A DNA stretch of 33,603 nt from Ruminococcus sp. UBA3665 (GTDB taxonomy: Bacteria > Bacillota > Clostridia > Oscillospirales > Ruminococcaceae): assembly GCA_002373165.1 (NCBI GenBank), contig DFJS01000084.1, forward strand, positions 1 through 33,603, read 5' to 3'. The position numbers were made by a program, and so were the translations under genes. Shown here one piece after another: positions 1 through 10,028 of the stretch. Numbering within the stretch: the stretch's first letter is position 1; each line of letters opens with the position of its first letter. The notes below the pieces were generated by a model. The model did no database searches. It saw only the letters and a list, made by a program, of their open reading frames with translations, and had not been told where the DNA came from.

Positions 1-2870
1 GACTTGCGGAAAATCATTTCTTCTCTCCAGTCGCCCATCAGATCGCATGTCAGGCAGGCATTGGACTTGGAGGCATTGTTATAGGTTACGCCGTCGCCTG
101 TGAAGACTCTTCCCTGACCATACTGATCGACCATAGTTCTGTCAAGGACAGCTCTTTCGAGAACGCCAGTCCAGTAAACAACGGAGTTCTGACCCCATTT
201 TGTAATGCTGTTGAATGTCATGCCGTTGCCGGAAGCATCGACCATCTGTTTTCCGGTTGTGCAGTCATAGAGAATTGCATTGTGAGAACCGGACATTTCT
301 GCGCCGTCATTTCCTGCAACAAGGTTGTCTGCAATGCAGCGGCCTGTATCTCCTCCGGCTGTTTCGCGGAACAGAACTTTTCCTGTTCCGGCCGCACGGA
401 GAATTGTGCCATAGTTGACAACTGTGCCGTTCGGATGTGTTTCATCTTCCAGACACTGGAAGATTTCAAGACCCGGATTCGAGGGCACGAAATCGCCGAT
501 ATGAATGGCATCGCCATGGGCAAGACCTGTAGTATACAGCAGTTTGCCGTTATCATCTACAACAGCAGAACCAACTACAACTTCCTGTTTGCCGTCGCCG
601 TCCACATCTGCACCAAGAATATGATGATTTCCGTCACCATAACCGGCCGTGCTTGCATTATAGCCTGTATCATAAGTCCAGCGTTTGGAAAGCTTGCCGT
701 TCTTGACATCCCATGCGGCTACGACAGAGCGTGTATAATAGCCGCGACCGAAGCAAGCACTTGCATGTTCGCCGTCGAGGTAGGCGACACAAGCCGTAAA
801 TCTGTCCACACGGTTGCCGTAAGTGTCACCCCAGTCGCCGACTGTTCCGCGGCCGGGATCATAATCCTGCGTATCGAGAGCCTTGCCGGTTGCGCCGTCA
901 AAGAGCGTGATATATTCAGGGCCTGTCAGGATACGTCCTGCACTGGAACGATAGTCTTTGGATTTGTCGCCGATATAATTTCCCTGACCGTCCTTAGTGC
1001 CGTCGGCAGTCTTGCAGATTAATTCGCACTTGCCGTCGCCGTCGAAGTCATAAACAAGGAACTGCGTATAATGCGCACCGGAACGGATATTGATTCCAAG
1101 GTCAATTCTCCATACCAGCGTGCCGTCCAGACGATAGCAGTCAAAGAAGGTCGTTCCGGTATAGCCGTCTTTGGAGTTATCCTGAGAATTGGACGGATCC
1201 CATTTTACAAAGATTTCATACTGGCCGTCGCCGTCGATATCGCCGACAGAGCAGTCGTTTTCGTAATAAGTGCAGGTAGAGCCGTCGGGCATCGTCTGAT
1301 CGGCAGGCTTCTGCGTATTGATGTCGAAATATGCGCCGTGCTTGTCGCTGTTCATCGTACCGAAGACAGTCGCAACGTTAGCGAATTCAGTCATAGTCGT
1401 GCCGACAAAAGTATCTACTGTATAGAGATCATCAGCTGTACCGCCGTCGATATGATAATTAGTAGCTTCTCCGGCATTGATCTGTGCAACGAATTCGCCG
1501 TTTTTGTAGAGCTTGAAGTAAGTATTTTCGTTATCCGTTGCAAGGCTTCTCCAGCTTACCAGCATACCAGTTGATGTCTTGGCAGCGACAACGCCGCGGT
1601 TGAGGTATTCCATCTGGATGCCGACACCCTTCTGATTTCTGTTATTGATATTCAGAGGTGTTCCCTTGACGGGAGCAATCGGCTGGGAGGGGCTTTCTTT
1701 TTGTGTTGTATCTGTAATGGAAATATAGTCGATATTGGCTGCGCCGTCAGCCGTCATGGATGTGAATGTGACGGAATTTATTCCGGCAGAAAGCGGAATA
1801 TAAATTGTTTCTTCCTGCCAGGTTGTCCATGCGCCTGTGGCTTTGCCTTCTAGAGTCCAGTAAACAATCTGATTATTGACAGTAACAGCAACAGTTCTGT
1901 CGGAAGTTCCGCCGTTGGCATAGCGGACAGTCAGTGCATACACGCCGTCAGAGGCTGCCGAAACGTTCCATGTTGCATTGGTACCGAGTTCATTATAAAG
2001 ATTCAGATAAGCTTCTTCGGTAAAGCCTGCATTTGTGTTTTCGACATAAGCCTGTGTAAACTGGCTGTCAATTCCGGCATAGCGGCGTTCAGAATCGGAC
2101 GGAGCTTTTTCGAGCTTATCTTTTCCATGCAGGAATTTATTCAGCTTGACAACATCTTTTACAGCGAAATTTCCGTCGCCGCTGACATTTCCGGCATGTT
2201 TCTGATGATCGGTTGCTGTTCCGGAGAGCATCAGTTTTTTGGCAAGAAGCAGGTCATAGACATTGACAATGCCGTCATCGTTGAGGTCGCCGGGTGTGAA
2301 ATCATCTCCTGTGACTTTGACTTTTGTTTCTGCGGCCGAATTTTCTACATAAGATACAGGGATGAGTTCCCAGTCCTGACAGTTTGCGCCGTTGATTTCC
2401 CACTGCTGCACATTTGCGCCCTCAGTAGTTTCAGCGTTAATGACTTCCACGGCGTTTCCTGTCGATTTGATTACCAGCTTGAAACTGCCGTCTGCATTGG
2501 CGGAAAGATTAAATAACTGGTTATCAGACCCCTTAGCAGTATCTTCATTGATATTATTTCCTGTACTGGCGAGTGTCAGAGCAGTTTCTCCTGTGGTGGA
2601 CAGAATCTGATAATAGCCGTCAGAATTTGCTTCCAGTTTCCAGGTATTGGAAAAATCAGCTTTTTTCAGACTGTTCTGAATCACATTTGTCGGAAAGGCA
2701 TTCATAGTTTCATCAATGCTTAAATAAAGTCCGCTGTTGACGTTGCGGATGACATAATAGCCGTTATAATTTTCAGCTTCGGCGGAAGCCGTCACAGATG
2801 CGAAACTCTGTCCGGCCGGCAGTGCGGCGAGCATCATGACAGCGGCTAAGAATGCTTTTACTTTTTTCAT
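1..2870 (-). CDS. Secreted dockerin-containing rhamnogalacturonan lyase (PL11), 3' end outside window
   Basis: Predicted to cleave the rhamnogalacturonan I backbone of pectin by beta-elimination, outside the cell and probably on a cellulosome. About 956 codons are visible and the C-terminus runs off the left edge. Order: signal peptide (1-30); ricin-type beta-trefoil/CBM13-like domain (about 36-175, with a QQWEI motif); type I dockerin (about 193-250) with two calcium loops starting GDLNDDGIVN and GNVSGDGNFA; CBM35-like module (about 260-383); PL11 region from about 404, beginning near LNINNRNQKGVGIQMEYLNRG and rich in DxDGDG calcium-type loops (e.g. GDIDGDGQYE, DFDGDGK, DVDGDGK). The ATG at 2870 follows an AAGGAG site by 7 bases. 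A dockerin placed inside the chain rather than at the end is somewhat unusual. PL11 is recognised from overall sequence character, so the exact linkage cut is inferred. Confidence 0.88.
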   Translation of the reverse strand, partial: MKKVKAFLAAVMMLAALPAGQSFASVTASAEAENYNGYYVIRNVNSGLYLSIDETMNAFPTNVIQNSLKKADFSNTWKLEANSDGYYQILSTTGETALTLASTGNNINEDTAKGSDNQLFNLSANADGSFKLVIKSTGNAVEVINAETTEGANVQQWEINGANCQDWELIPVSYVENSAAETKVKVTGDDFTPGDLNDDGIVNVYDLLLAKKLMLSGTATDHQKHAGNVSGDGNFAVKDVVKLNKFLHGKDKLEKAPSDSERRYAGIDSQFTQAYVENTNAGFTEEAYLNLYNELGTNATWNVSAASDGVYALTVRYANGGTSDRTVAVTVNNQIVYWTLEGKATGAWTTWQEETIYIPLSAGINSVTFTSMTADGAANIDYISITDTTQKESPSQPIAPVKGTPLNINNRNQKGVGIQMEYLNRGVVAAKTSTGMLVSWRSLATDNENTYFKLYKNGEFVAQINAGEATNYHIDGGTADDLYTVDTFVGTTMTEFANVATVFGTMNSDKHGAYFDINTQKPADQTMPDGSTCTYYENDCSVGDIDGDGQYEIFVKWDPSNSQDNSKDGYTGTTFFDCYRLDGTLVWRIDLGINIRSGAHYTQFLVYDFDGDGKCELICKTADGTKDGQGNYIGDKSKDYRSSAGRILTGPEYITLFDGATGKALDTQDYDPGRGTVGDWGDTYGNRVDRFTACVAYLDGEHASACFGRGYYTRSVVAAWDVKNGKLSKRWTYDTGYNASTAGYGDGNHHILGADVDGDGKQEVVVGSAVVDDNGKLLYTTGLAHGDAIHIGDFVPSNPGLEIFQCLEDETHPNGTVVNYGTILRAAGTGKVLFRETAGGDTGRCIADNLVAGNDGAEMSGSHNAILYDCTTGKQMVDASGNGMTFNSITKWGQNSVVYWTGVLERAVLDRTMVDQYGQGRVFTGDGVTYNNASKSNACLTCDLMGDWREEMIFRK

Positions 2871-2938
2871 ACGACTTTCTCCTTTTGATAAAGATAAATT
2901 GCTTGAAATTCTTATTAAACCAAAATACTATTGTTTTC

Positions 2939-2967
2939 ATTATATATAATTTCAGATAGTTTGTCAA
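2939..2967 (-). promoter_or_regulatory. Sigma-A promoter of the PL11 gene
   Basis: On the minus strand TTGACA (2962-2967) and TATAAT (2939-2944) are separated by exactly 17 bases, a full consensus match. The predicted 5' leader to the ATG at 2870 is about 60 bases. Confidence 0.8.
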
Positions 2968-3160
2968 GCAATTTAATAAATTAAATATTTTAATCAAATA
3001 TTTTTGTAATATTTTCCAAATATTATACTCAGAATTTATTTATTATGCTGAATTTAAAAATTTTTGCCCAAAAGTGTCATATTCTGCTCTTTGGATTTGT
3101 CTTATTAACAGGTAAATGTTTAAGACTTGTTTAAGAATCATAACAAATCTGTAATATTTA
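2968..3160. other. AT-rich spacer between divergent promoters
   Basis: The 378-base gap between the PL11 start and the lipoprotein start holds the two divergent promoters listed separately. The stretch between them is very AT-rich. I see no convincing gene, hairpin or operator in it, although a regulator site for the pectin genes could lie here. Confidence 0.5.
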
Positions 3161-3189
3161 TTGACAAACCATATTTTGTGTGTTATACT
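3161..3189 (+). promoter_or_regulatory. Sigma-A promoter of the solute-binding lipoprotein gene
   Basis: TTGACA (3161-3166), a 17-base spacer and TATACT (3184-3189). The leader is about 53 bases, ending in an AGGAGG site at 3234-3239. Confidence 0.8.
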
Positions 3190-3248
3190 GATAACTGTAT
3201 TAAACAGCATAGTACACATGAAATACACTTCACAGGAGGTACTTGATC

Positions 3249-5627
3249 ATGAAAAAAACAGGAACATCTTTTTACAAACGCACAGCTGCACTTCTGGGCG
3301 CAGTGCTTATGCTGACTTCTGTTGCCGGATGCAGCAAAAACAGCGGCAGTTCTGACGGAAACGGCGGCGGCAGTGCCCAAAATAACACATCCGACAAAGC
3401 GGCACGGGCTTTGAATATTTCGTTCGATCATTCTTATAAATCAGAACAAATAGATATCAGCGGCATACGCTATTTTAACGGTATTTCGGAAATCAACGGC
3501 AATCTTCTGTGTTCCGGCTATTCCGAAGAGGACGGCACCATCATGTACTGTTATAATATCGAAAACGGCACAAGTACGCCGCTGGAACTTGCTTATCCCA
3601 AAACACTGGACAAAAATGTGGATTATTATATCGCTGCCAATTTTGTCAATTCTGAAAAACAGCCTGTCTTTATTTATCATACCTCTTTTTATGATGAAAA
3701 AAACGAGGAAGAACCTTATCAGGATCTCGGTTTCACTATGGAAATTTATGATGCCGATTTCAATGTTGTAGAAACTAAGGAAATGAAAGATATCTTCGAT
3801 GAAAATACTTACTTTTCCAGCATGATTCAGGGGCCTGACGGAAATTATTATGCCGCCGTTCAGTGCAGTGATCCCGTTACAAGGGACTTCTCCATGAAGC
3901 TTTATATCTATGATAAAGATTTCCAGAAAACAGGAGAAGTCGCCGGAGGAGATATCCAGTATGTACAGCAGATGTTCGTTAACAAAGACGGAAAAATCGT
4001 CATTAATTATCAGAATACCGACTGGAAAAACAGTTTCGGCTTTTTGAATACCGAAACAAATACTCTGGATCCGGTTCAGGTAGACGGTATGCCGCAGTGG
4101 TTCAATCTTTCTTTTTCCGGAACAAAAGATTATGATTTATTTGTCGGCGATTCTACCTCTGCTTACGGCATCAATCTGACTGCCGGTACCTGTGAAGAAG
4201 TCATCAACTGGATAAACTCTGATTTTATGGCTGATAATATCAGTCAGATGATTCAGCTGGATGACGGCCGCTTTGTTCTTGTCAGTGAAGATTATACTTC
4301 CAATTCGCAAAAATCTGAAATCTGGCTTCTGGAAAAACGCGACCCCAAAGATTTCGAGAATGTCCAGCTGATCAGCCTTGCAACGCTCTACATGCCGACC
4401 GAACTCGGCAAGGCAATCAGCAAATTCAACAGAACACATACCGATTACAGAATCGGCGTAATGAACTATGAACAGTATAATACAGAAGATGACTATGAAG
4501 CCGGACTGAATCAGTTCGAGAACGATATGACTTCCGGCATTCTGGCAGATATTATCTGCATGTCCTATATGCCTTACGAACGCTATGCCAACAAAGGTCT
4601 GCTGATGGATTTCAGCGATTATGTCAGTCAGCTGAATCCGGATGAATATTTCATGAATTTCTTTGATTCGCTGAAATACGGCGGCAAGCTTTACAGAATG
4701 GGCTTTTCTTACAATGTCAACACGCTGGAGGCAAAAACCGAAAAAGTCAACGGCAAAAACGGACTTTCTCTTCAGGAATTCATCGACCTGATTTACAGTC
4801 TTCCCGAAGGAACAGAAGCTTTCCCCGAAATGACAAAAAACAGCGCACTTTCTGAACTGGCAAGCACGTTCCTGATGAATTTTATCGATATCGATACAGC
4901 TGCCTGCACGTTCAATTCTCCGGAATTTGTCAAGCTTCTGGAACTGTGCAATTCTTATCCTGCTGATGAAGATGAAAGCCGCTCTGACTGGACTGATGAA
5001 CAATGGGACAAATTCTGGGCGGAAGAAGATTATCGCTATATCAATAACAAAACGCTTTTCCACAGTATCTATATCAGTAATATCGGAGATTATTTCCGTG
5101 AAAAAGCGACTGCCTTCGGCGATGCAGATGTCACACTTGTCGGTTATCCGACCGCTGCGGAAGGCAGCAACGGCGGAAAATTCAATTCTGATTATTTAAT
5201 TTCCGCCTCTGCCAATTCTGCTGTGAAAGACCAGATCTGGGAATTCTGTCAGCAGATGCTCTCGGAAGAATCTCAGGAAAATCTCAGCTGGTCACTCCCG
5301 GTCCGCAAAGAAGCGTTTGACAAGGCTGCTGCCGAGGCTCTCAAACCTGATATTACCTACGATGAAGAAGGCAACAAGCAGGAGCTTGATTATATCAGCA
5401 TCTGGCGCGGCAATGAAGAAGTTCACATTCCGCTGCCTGCTCAGGCCGATACGGACAAAATCAAGGATTATATCAGCAATGTGAAAGAAACTATGTATTT
5501 CAACGAACAGGTTTATAACATTGTCTATGAAGAAGCAGAGAAATATTTCTCCGGCGATCAGACTTCCCAGGCAGCTGCGGATATGATTCAGTCCCGTGTC
5601 AGCATTTATCTCTCTGAACAAACCTGA
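3249..5627 (+). CDS. Large lipoprotein with C-terminal extracellular solute-binding domain
   Basis: A 792-residue predicted surface lipoprotein. The signal peptide ends in a lipobox, SVAG before Cys28, followed by a Ser/Gly/Asn linker. Residues about 60-370 have recurring beta-strand blocks with DGxxY/F turns (GPDGNYYAAV, NKDGKIVINY, LDDGRFVLVS), suggesting a beta-propeller-like sensor or binding domain. From about residue 375 (ATLYMPTELGKAISKFN) to the end it resembles family 1 ABC solute-binding proteins that capture oligosaccharides. Typical binding proteins are about 430 residues, so this one is nearly doubled. The ATG at 3249 is preferred: it sits 9 bases after AGGAGG, whereas the in-frame TTG at 3243 is only 3 bases away. 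No permease or ATPase genes follow, so it either serves a transporter encoded elsewhere or acts as a sensor. The ligand is unknown. Confidence 0.8.
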   Translation: MKKTGTSFYKRTAALLGAVLMLTSVAGCSKNSGSSDGNGGGSAQNNTSDKAARALNISFDHSYKSEQIDISGIRYFNGISEINGNLLCSGYSEEDGTIMYCYNIENGTSTPLELAYPKTLDKNVDYYIAANFVNSEKQPVFIYHTSFYDEKNEEEPYQDLGFTMEIYDADFNVVETKEMKDIFDENTYFSSMIQGPDGNYYAAVQCSDPVTRDFSMKLYIYDKDFQKTGEVAGGDIQYVQQMFVNKDGKIVINYQNTDWKNSFGFLNTETNTLDPVQVDGMPQWFNLSFSGTKDYDLFVGDSTSAYGINLTAGTCEEVINWINSDFMADNISQMIQLDDGRFVLVSEDYTSNSQKSEIWLLEKRDPKDFENVQLISLATLYMPTELGKAISKFNRTHTDYRIGVMNYEQYNTEDDYEAGLNQFENDMTSGILADIICMSYMPYERYANKGLLMDFSDYVSQLNPDEYFMNFFDSLKYGGKLYRMGFSYNVNTLEAKTEKVNGKNGLSLQEFIDLIYSLPEGTEAFPEMTKNSALSELASTFLMNFIDIDTAACTFNSPEFVKLLELCNSYPADEDESRSDWTDEQWDKFWAEEDYRYINNKTLFHSIYISNIGDYFREKATAFGDADVTLVGYPTAAEGSNGGKFNSDYLISASANSAVKDQIWEFCQQMLSEESQENLSWSLPVRKEAFDKAAAEALKPDITYDEEGNKQELDYISIWRGNEEVHIPLPAQADTDKIKDYISNVKETMYFNEQVYNIVYEEAEKYFSGDQTSQAAADMIQSRVSIYLSEQT

Positions 5628-5685
5628 TGATTCGGAAAGGCAACAGATATGCTGGAGGAGTGTGCGGACAAAGATAAATAATCGC

Positions 5686-5720
5686 AAAACAGGGCACTGC
5701 CGTTGATTGGCAATGCCCTG
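5686..5720 (-). terminator. Probable terminator of the Wadjet operon
   Basis: A 12-bp inverted repeat (5690-5701 with 5709-5720, one C/A mismatch as read on +) lies 10 bases beyond the jetC stop. On the minus strand it is followed by only four U residues (5686-5689), so it is a modest terminator. It may also act on the convergent lipoprotein transcript. Confidence 0.55.
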
Positions 5721-5729
5721 CTGCAATTA

Positions 5730-8700
5730 TCAAAAAAGCGAAAGCTGCTCTGACAAATAATATGCGTGTTCCATATGCTGTTTGGCTTCGGATTCGAGTA
5801 TCTCCATATTTGAAAGCGGAAGGTTCTTGAAACGAAGCTGATACACCATATTGAAAAAGCTCGTTACAGCAGCCGTTCCAAGGTGCGTCAGGCAAATCAG
5901 CTGAATATGAAAATGTCGTGCAATACGGAACATCGGTTCAAGAAGATGCGGCGACGAGATCGGTCCGAACGGATTATCAAGGATCAACACACCGCTTGTA
6001 GTGTTCAGACTGCTCGTCAGGCTCCGTGTGTAATTCATTACGGAAACGATCAGCGAGAATAATACAACAAACTGCTCTCCGCCGGAATTGGCTTTCAGAG
6101 CATCCTGCCATGAACGATGGCGGCTGTTCTGGATATTCTTGTCGATTTTAAATACATTGATCGGAATGGTTTCCTTGCCGATATAGCAATTCAGAAGCCT
6201 TCTGATTGCCAGATGTTCGTGATTTGTTTTCATTGCCGTTTCCTGTTCAGACAGATAATTTTTGACCTGCTCTGTAATATAATGATTGATTCTTTCTACA
6301 GGCTGTTCACTTGTAGGCTCGATTTCGGGCAGCTCGATCTGTATCATCTGTTTTTTTACGTTACCGATCTGTATAGATGATTTCTTAGACAGAATCTTTA
6401 GATTGTCGTACAAACGTCCGACACGCTGACGGCAATGTTCCACCAGTTGCTTTCTGCTGTCTTCAACATCTTTGAGCAAAACGTCAAGCTGGGCAATACG
6501 ATCCTGATAACGCTTAATGTCACCCTCTGTACGCTCATAAAGCGTAAAGTATTTATCTCCCTTGATACTATGATCATCTATCACTGACAGAATGCCGTCC
6601 AGTGTTCCTGTAAACAAAGAATGTGTATCTCTGGACGGTTCGAGTTCACGGTGATGGTATTTCTTCACGCTGTTCTCTGCTTGCTTCAACTGTTCAATGC
6701 AATTTTCAATCTCATCACGCAATTTGTTTGTATCGTGTTCCGTTTCTGATATTTCAGGTGTATACTCCGATAATTCTGACGTAAATCTCTCTGCATATTT
6801 AGCGGTGTATTTGCGGTCAGTATCCAAATGATTCAGTCTTTTGGTACATTCACTATTCTCTGCCTCAGCTGAAACCAATTTGTCATTGCATTCTTTTATA
6901 CGGCGTTCAAAATCCGAACCGACTTCAGAACGGGGCAAAATCTCCGTATTCAGTTCGGAGAGTCTATTTTCAGCCTGTTTCAATGCGCTTTCGGCTTTAA
7001 CCTGAAATTTCATAGCATCCGAGTATTGCTTGAAAGCCTGTTCACGCGCTTCTTTCGCCTGTTCAAGCTGGTTCTCTGTACGCTGATAAATATCATCGGA
7101 ATAAACTGTGTTTTCATATTCTGCCTGTTCGATATGAAATCTTTCGATATCTTTAGCTTTTTTTCTGATGCTTTCCTGTATGTTTTGCAGCTGCTTATGC
7201 AGTTCCTGAAAATTTGCCGAATAATGCTCCTGATACATACGATATTCTGCAAGCATTGCGGAATACTCTTCTGAGAGTATTTTGGCTTCCGGAGTATCTT
7301 TCAGTTCCTTAAGCAATTTCAGATATTCAGTCAGCTTATCATCCAGCTGACTGATTTTATCATCGCATTCCTGTATAAGAGTTGTAAGATCTTTTTCTTC
7401 CTTGCTTCCGGATTCGATCTGTGCCGCAAGATGTCTACAAACCGATTCCATTTCCGCTATTTGCCTGCTGAGTTCTTCATATTGTGAAATAATGCCACAG
7501 ATATGCTCAAATTTTTCTTGATGACTTTCCGTTTGACGTAAAATTTCCTGCTTTGCATCTATAAGTTCACGAAGTTCTTTTGTTCGCTTTTTTATATCCG
7601 CTTTTCGTTTGTCAAGTGCGGATAGCTTATCTTTAATTGTCTGGCGTTCTGACTGACAAAAAGCAATCTGTTCCTGAATATGCTGTTCAGCATCAGCGGT
7701 ATATTTAAATTTAAATGCAGTGAGTATGGAACGTTCCGATTCCCATTCATTGATCTGATTCCGCAAATTCTCAATATCTGCTTGTGTCTCGTTAAGTCTT
7801 TTCTGTATATTCTCTTTATAAGCACACGAATCATGAAAATATTCTTTCTCAAATGCCGAAAGAAAACGTTCAGGCTCGTTCCATTTTTTGTCAGCCATAT
7901 CAGCAAGTTCAGAGCGTGTATATACCGGAACAACAGCCGACAGCCATGAATCTGTTGTCTGTGACAGCAGTTTTATCTTCTCTTTTTCAGAATCAATAAT
8001 TACAGAATAGGCAACAAGAGGATTGACAGAAAGGATAACCCCACGAATCTTCTCGTTTTGTAAATTAAGATACTGTTCGCCTGTTTGATACGAAATGCCT
8101 GATTCCTGTAAAAAGCTGACTGCTGTTTTTGAGAGGTGAAGCTGTCCTGCTCCGATACATCTTAATTGCTCTGCGAGTAATTCGGCTGAACGCTCAGTTT
8201 GTTTCAGCTGCTCTTTCAGCTTCAAAAGGATATTATCAAGGCTTGTTACTGGTTCATCAGAAAACAATTGGCTTTCAGGTATCGACAGATGCTCCAGTAC
8301 CGGAAGAACAGTGTTATATGCTTCTCTGTACTGTTCCAAAGCAGACTCATGCTTTTGCAGGCAAACGTTACAAATTGCCTGCGCCTGTGTCAGTTCGTTA
8401 CGCTCTGCATTCTGAGCTTCAAGTTCCTGATCGAGTTGAAGTTCCTCATTGTGGCAGTTATCAATTTCATCATTTGCATTTTTGATCTGTTTATCATATT
8501 CCGAACGGATACTCTCGATATCCTCTTTGGAATAACTTCCGTCAAGCATAACTGTGATCTGCAAATCAAGCTCTGTTAATTCTTGATTGATCTGTTCAAG
8601 CGAATGCTCTTTTCGTCCAGTCGCCTGATCAAATTGCTTGTTTGCTTCACGATTCTGCCCGATAAGCCGTGATATCTTTTCTTGTGTTTTACGGAGTGCA

Positions 8701-10028
8701 TCTGATTGTTCTTTTTTTGCTGATTTTTCCTGACTCAAATCATGATCTGTCTGCTGTTTCAGTTCGGCTGCCAGTAAGGAAAGCGAATACTTCAAAGATA
8801 GTATTCTGGAATCCTGCGTCCCCTGCTCCAGCTCCCTGATCTGTGCCGTCAGAGCTTTTTCTGCATTCTGCTGTTCAAGAAGTTCGGCATATTCCTTAGC
8901 GGCATTCAAAACGCTGATCATATGGACAAACTTGTCATGTTGTTTTTCTGCATCTTCTTTTTGCGATCTGCATTTATCAAGCTGTGAATTTGCTTTATCA
9001 AGGCTATCCTGTGCATGATAACATGCTTCCGAAGCCTTTTCTGCTTTTATATGGAACAGTTTTGCTTTTAAGTCTGCTATTGTTTTTTCAAGCTGTGCCT
9101 GCTTGTCGCTTTCCTGTTTGATATTATGGTCAAGCGTGAACAAATGGTCAGCCAGCAGACGAATCGCTTGTATCCTTGCATTTTCGGCATCCCACATATT
9201 TTTTATCAGAGGAAGTATTCCTTGCAGTTTTTCAGTGAATGCTTTGATCTGTGACTGCAACCGGAGATTTTCTTCCTGTCCTGCATAGCTGTCAGCATAA
9301 TGGACAAACATTTCTTCCAGTGCTTCCGCCGGTGCTGTATCATTCGGCATAACCCCCGGAATGATGAACTTGTCAAGCAGTCTGTCTGCGGTTCGGTATT
9401 CCTCAAATAATTTTGTAATGCCGCCCTCCACCGCATTGATACGCACAAGAATATTTTCCCATTCGGTATGAAGAATACCGTATTCTTCCAGACGTTTCTG
9501 GTAACGCCGCAGCGAATCAGAGGGATAGTATTCAACTTTTCTGTTCTGCAAATATTTACGCAGATCATCAAAAGACATAGGACGGATATGACTGCCTGTC
9601 CGTTCGGTAAGAGGAAGATTTAGCAGATCAAGCTTATCACCGGCTCTTGTATAATCATGCATAAATGTGTAGAAACGAACTGTTTTGCTTTCATTTTCGT
9701 CATCTGCTGCCCGGCTTGCCGCCAATGCGATGCCTGTCAGCAAACTGTTAGATGAACCGTCCAAAGCCCACTCTATCAGAACGAAGGCATGGTCAGTGCC
9801 TTTCTGGAAATAATCGCTGATATTGCGGTTCTGTACTTTTGCTTTTGGGCAAACCGGTTGAAGGAGCAACTGTACGATAACAGATTTACCGCCGCCGTTA
9901 TCGAGATTCAGCAGCGTGTCGATTGGCTTACCCTCAGCATTTTCAGTACAGAATACCTCATCGGGGATCAGTTTTGCACCGTCATTAAATCTGAAATTCA
10001 CGATTCTGATCTTACGGATTGCCGGCAT
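5730..10028 (-). CDS. jetC: Wadjet SMC-like ATPase JetC (MukB-like)
   Basis: The 1432-residue motor subunit of a Wadjet complex, a DNA-loop-extruding SMC machine that recognises small circular DNA and presents it to JetD for cutting. Domain order: N-terminal ATPase half with Walker A NGGGKS (44-49); long coiled coil (about 260-640); short globular hinge-like segment (about 640-725, VILSVNPLVAYSVII); second coiled coil (about 740-1240); C-terminal ATPase half with ABC signature NSGGE (1314-1318), Walker B LILDNPFG (Asp1351) and an H-loop (CLTHLG, His1382). The residue after the Walker B Asp is Asn rather than the usual catalytic Glu. The ATG lies inside the end of jetB (17-base overlap) with a GGGAGG site upstream, indicating coupled translation. 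The assignment rests on SMC motifs plus the four-gene context; the Wadjet subtype is not settled. Confidence 0.93.
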   Translation of the reverse strand: MPAIRKIRIVNFRFNDGAKLIPDEVFCTENAEGKPIDTLLNLDNGGGKSVIVQLLLQPVCPKAKVQNRNISDYFQKGTDHAFVLIEWALDGSSNSLLTGIALAASRAADDENESKTVRFYTFMHDYTRAGDKLDLLNLPLTERTGSHIRPMSFDDLRKYLQNRKVEYYPSDSLRRYQKRLEEYGILHTEWENILVRINAVEGGITKLFEEYRTADRLLDKFIIPGVMPNDTAPAEALEEMFVHYADSYAGQEENLRLQSQIKAFTEKLQGILPLIKNMWDAENARIQAIRLLADHLFTLDHNIKQESDKQAQLEKTIADLKAKLFHIKAEKASEACYHAQDSLDKANSQLDKCRSQKEDAEKQHDKFVHMISVLNAAKEYAELLEQQNAEKALTAQIRELEQGTQDSRILSLKYSLSLLAAELKQQTDHDLSQEKSAKKEQSDALRKTQEKISRLIGQNREANKQFDQATGRKEHSLEQINQELTELDLQITVMLDGSYSKEDIESIRSEYDKQIKNANDEIDNCHNEELQLDQELEAQNAERNELTQAQAICNVCLQKHESALEQYREAYNTVLPVLEHLSIPESQLFSDEPVTSLDNILLKLKEQLKQTERSAELLAEQLRCIGAGQLHLSKTAVSFLQESGISYQTGEQYLNLQNEKIRGVILSVNPLVAYSVIIDSEKEKIKLLSQTTDSWLSAVVPVYTRSELADMADKKWNEPERFLSAFEKEYFHDSCAYKENIQKRLNETQADIENLRNQINEWESERSILTAFKFKYTADAEQHIQEQIAFCQSERQTIKDKLSALDKRKADIKKRTKELRELIDAKQEILRQTESHQEKFEHICGIISQYEELSRQIAEMESVCRHLAAQIESGSKEEKDLTTLIQECDDKISQLDDKLTEYLKLLKELKDTPEAKILSEEYSAMLAEYRMYQEHYSANFQELHKQLQNIQESIRKKAKDIERFHIEQAEYENTVYSDDIYQRTENQLEQAKEAREQAFKQYSDAMKFQVKAESALKQAENRLSELNTEILPRSEVGSDFERRIKECNDKLVSAEAENSECTKRLNHLDTDRKYTAKYAERFTSELSEYTPEISETEHDTNKLRDEIENCIEQLKQAENSVKKYHHRELEPSRDTHSLFTGTLDGILSVIDDHSIKGDKYFTLYERTEGDIKRYQDRIAQLDVLLKDVEDSRKQLVEHCRQRVGRLYDNLKILSKKSSIQIGNVKKQMIQIELPEIEPTSEQPVERINHYITEQVKNYLSEQETAMKTNHEHLAIRRLLNCYIGKETIPINVFKIDKNIQNSRHRSWQDALKANSGGEQFVVLFSLIVSVMNYTRSLTSSLNTTSGVLILDNPFGPISSPHLLEPMFRIARHFHIQLICLTHLGTAAVTSFFNMVYQLRFKNLPLSNMEILESEAKQHMEHAYYLSEQLSLF

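Noticed and set aside
282..1022. 246-residue open frame on + inside the PL11 gene
   Set aside because: Antisense to a strongly supported gene with clear domains; no ribosome site or recognisable protein features.
3243..3248. TTG start for the lipoprotein
   Set aside because: Only 3 bases from AGGAGG; the ATG at 3249 has proper spacing and gives a normal lipoprotein signal.
4137..5063. 308-residue open frame on - inside the lipoprotein gene
   Set aside because: Mirror of the real coding frame; codon pattern and product look random.
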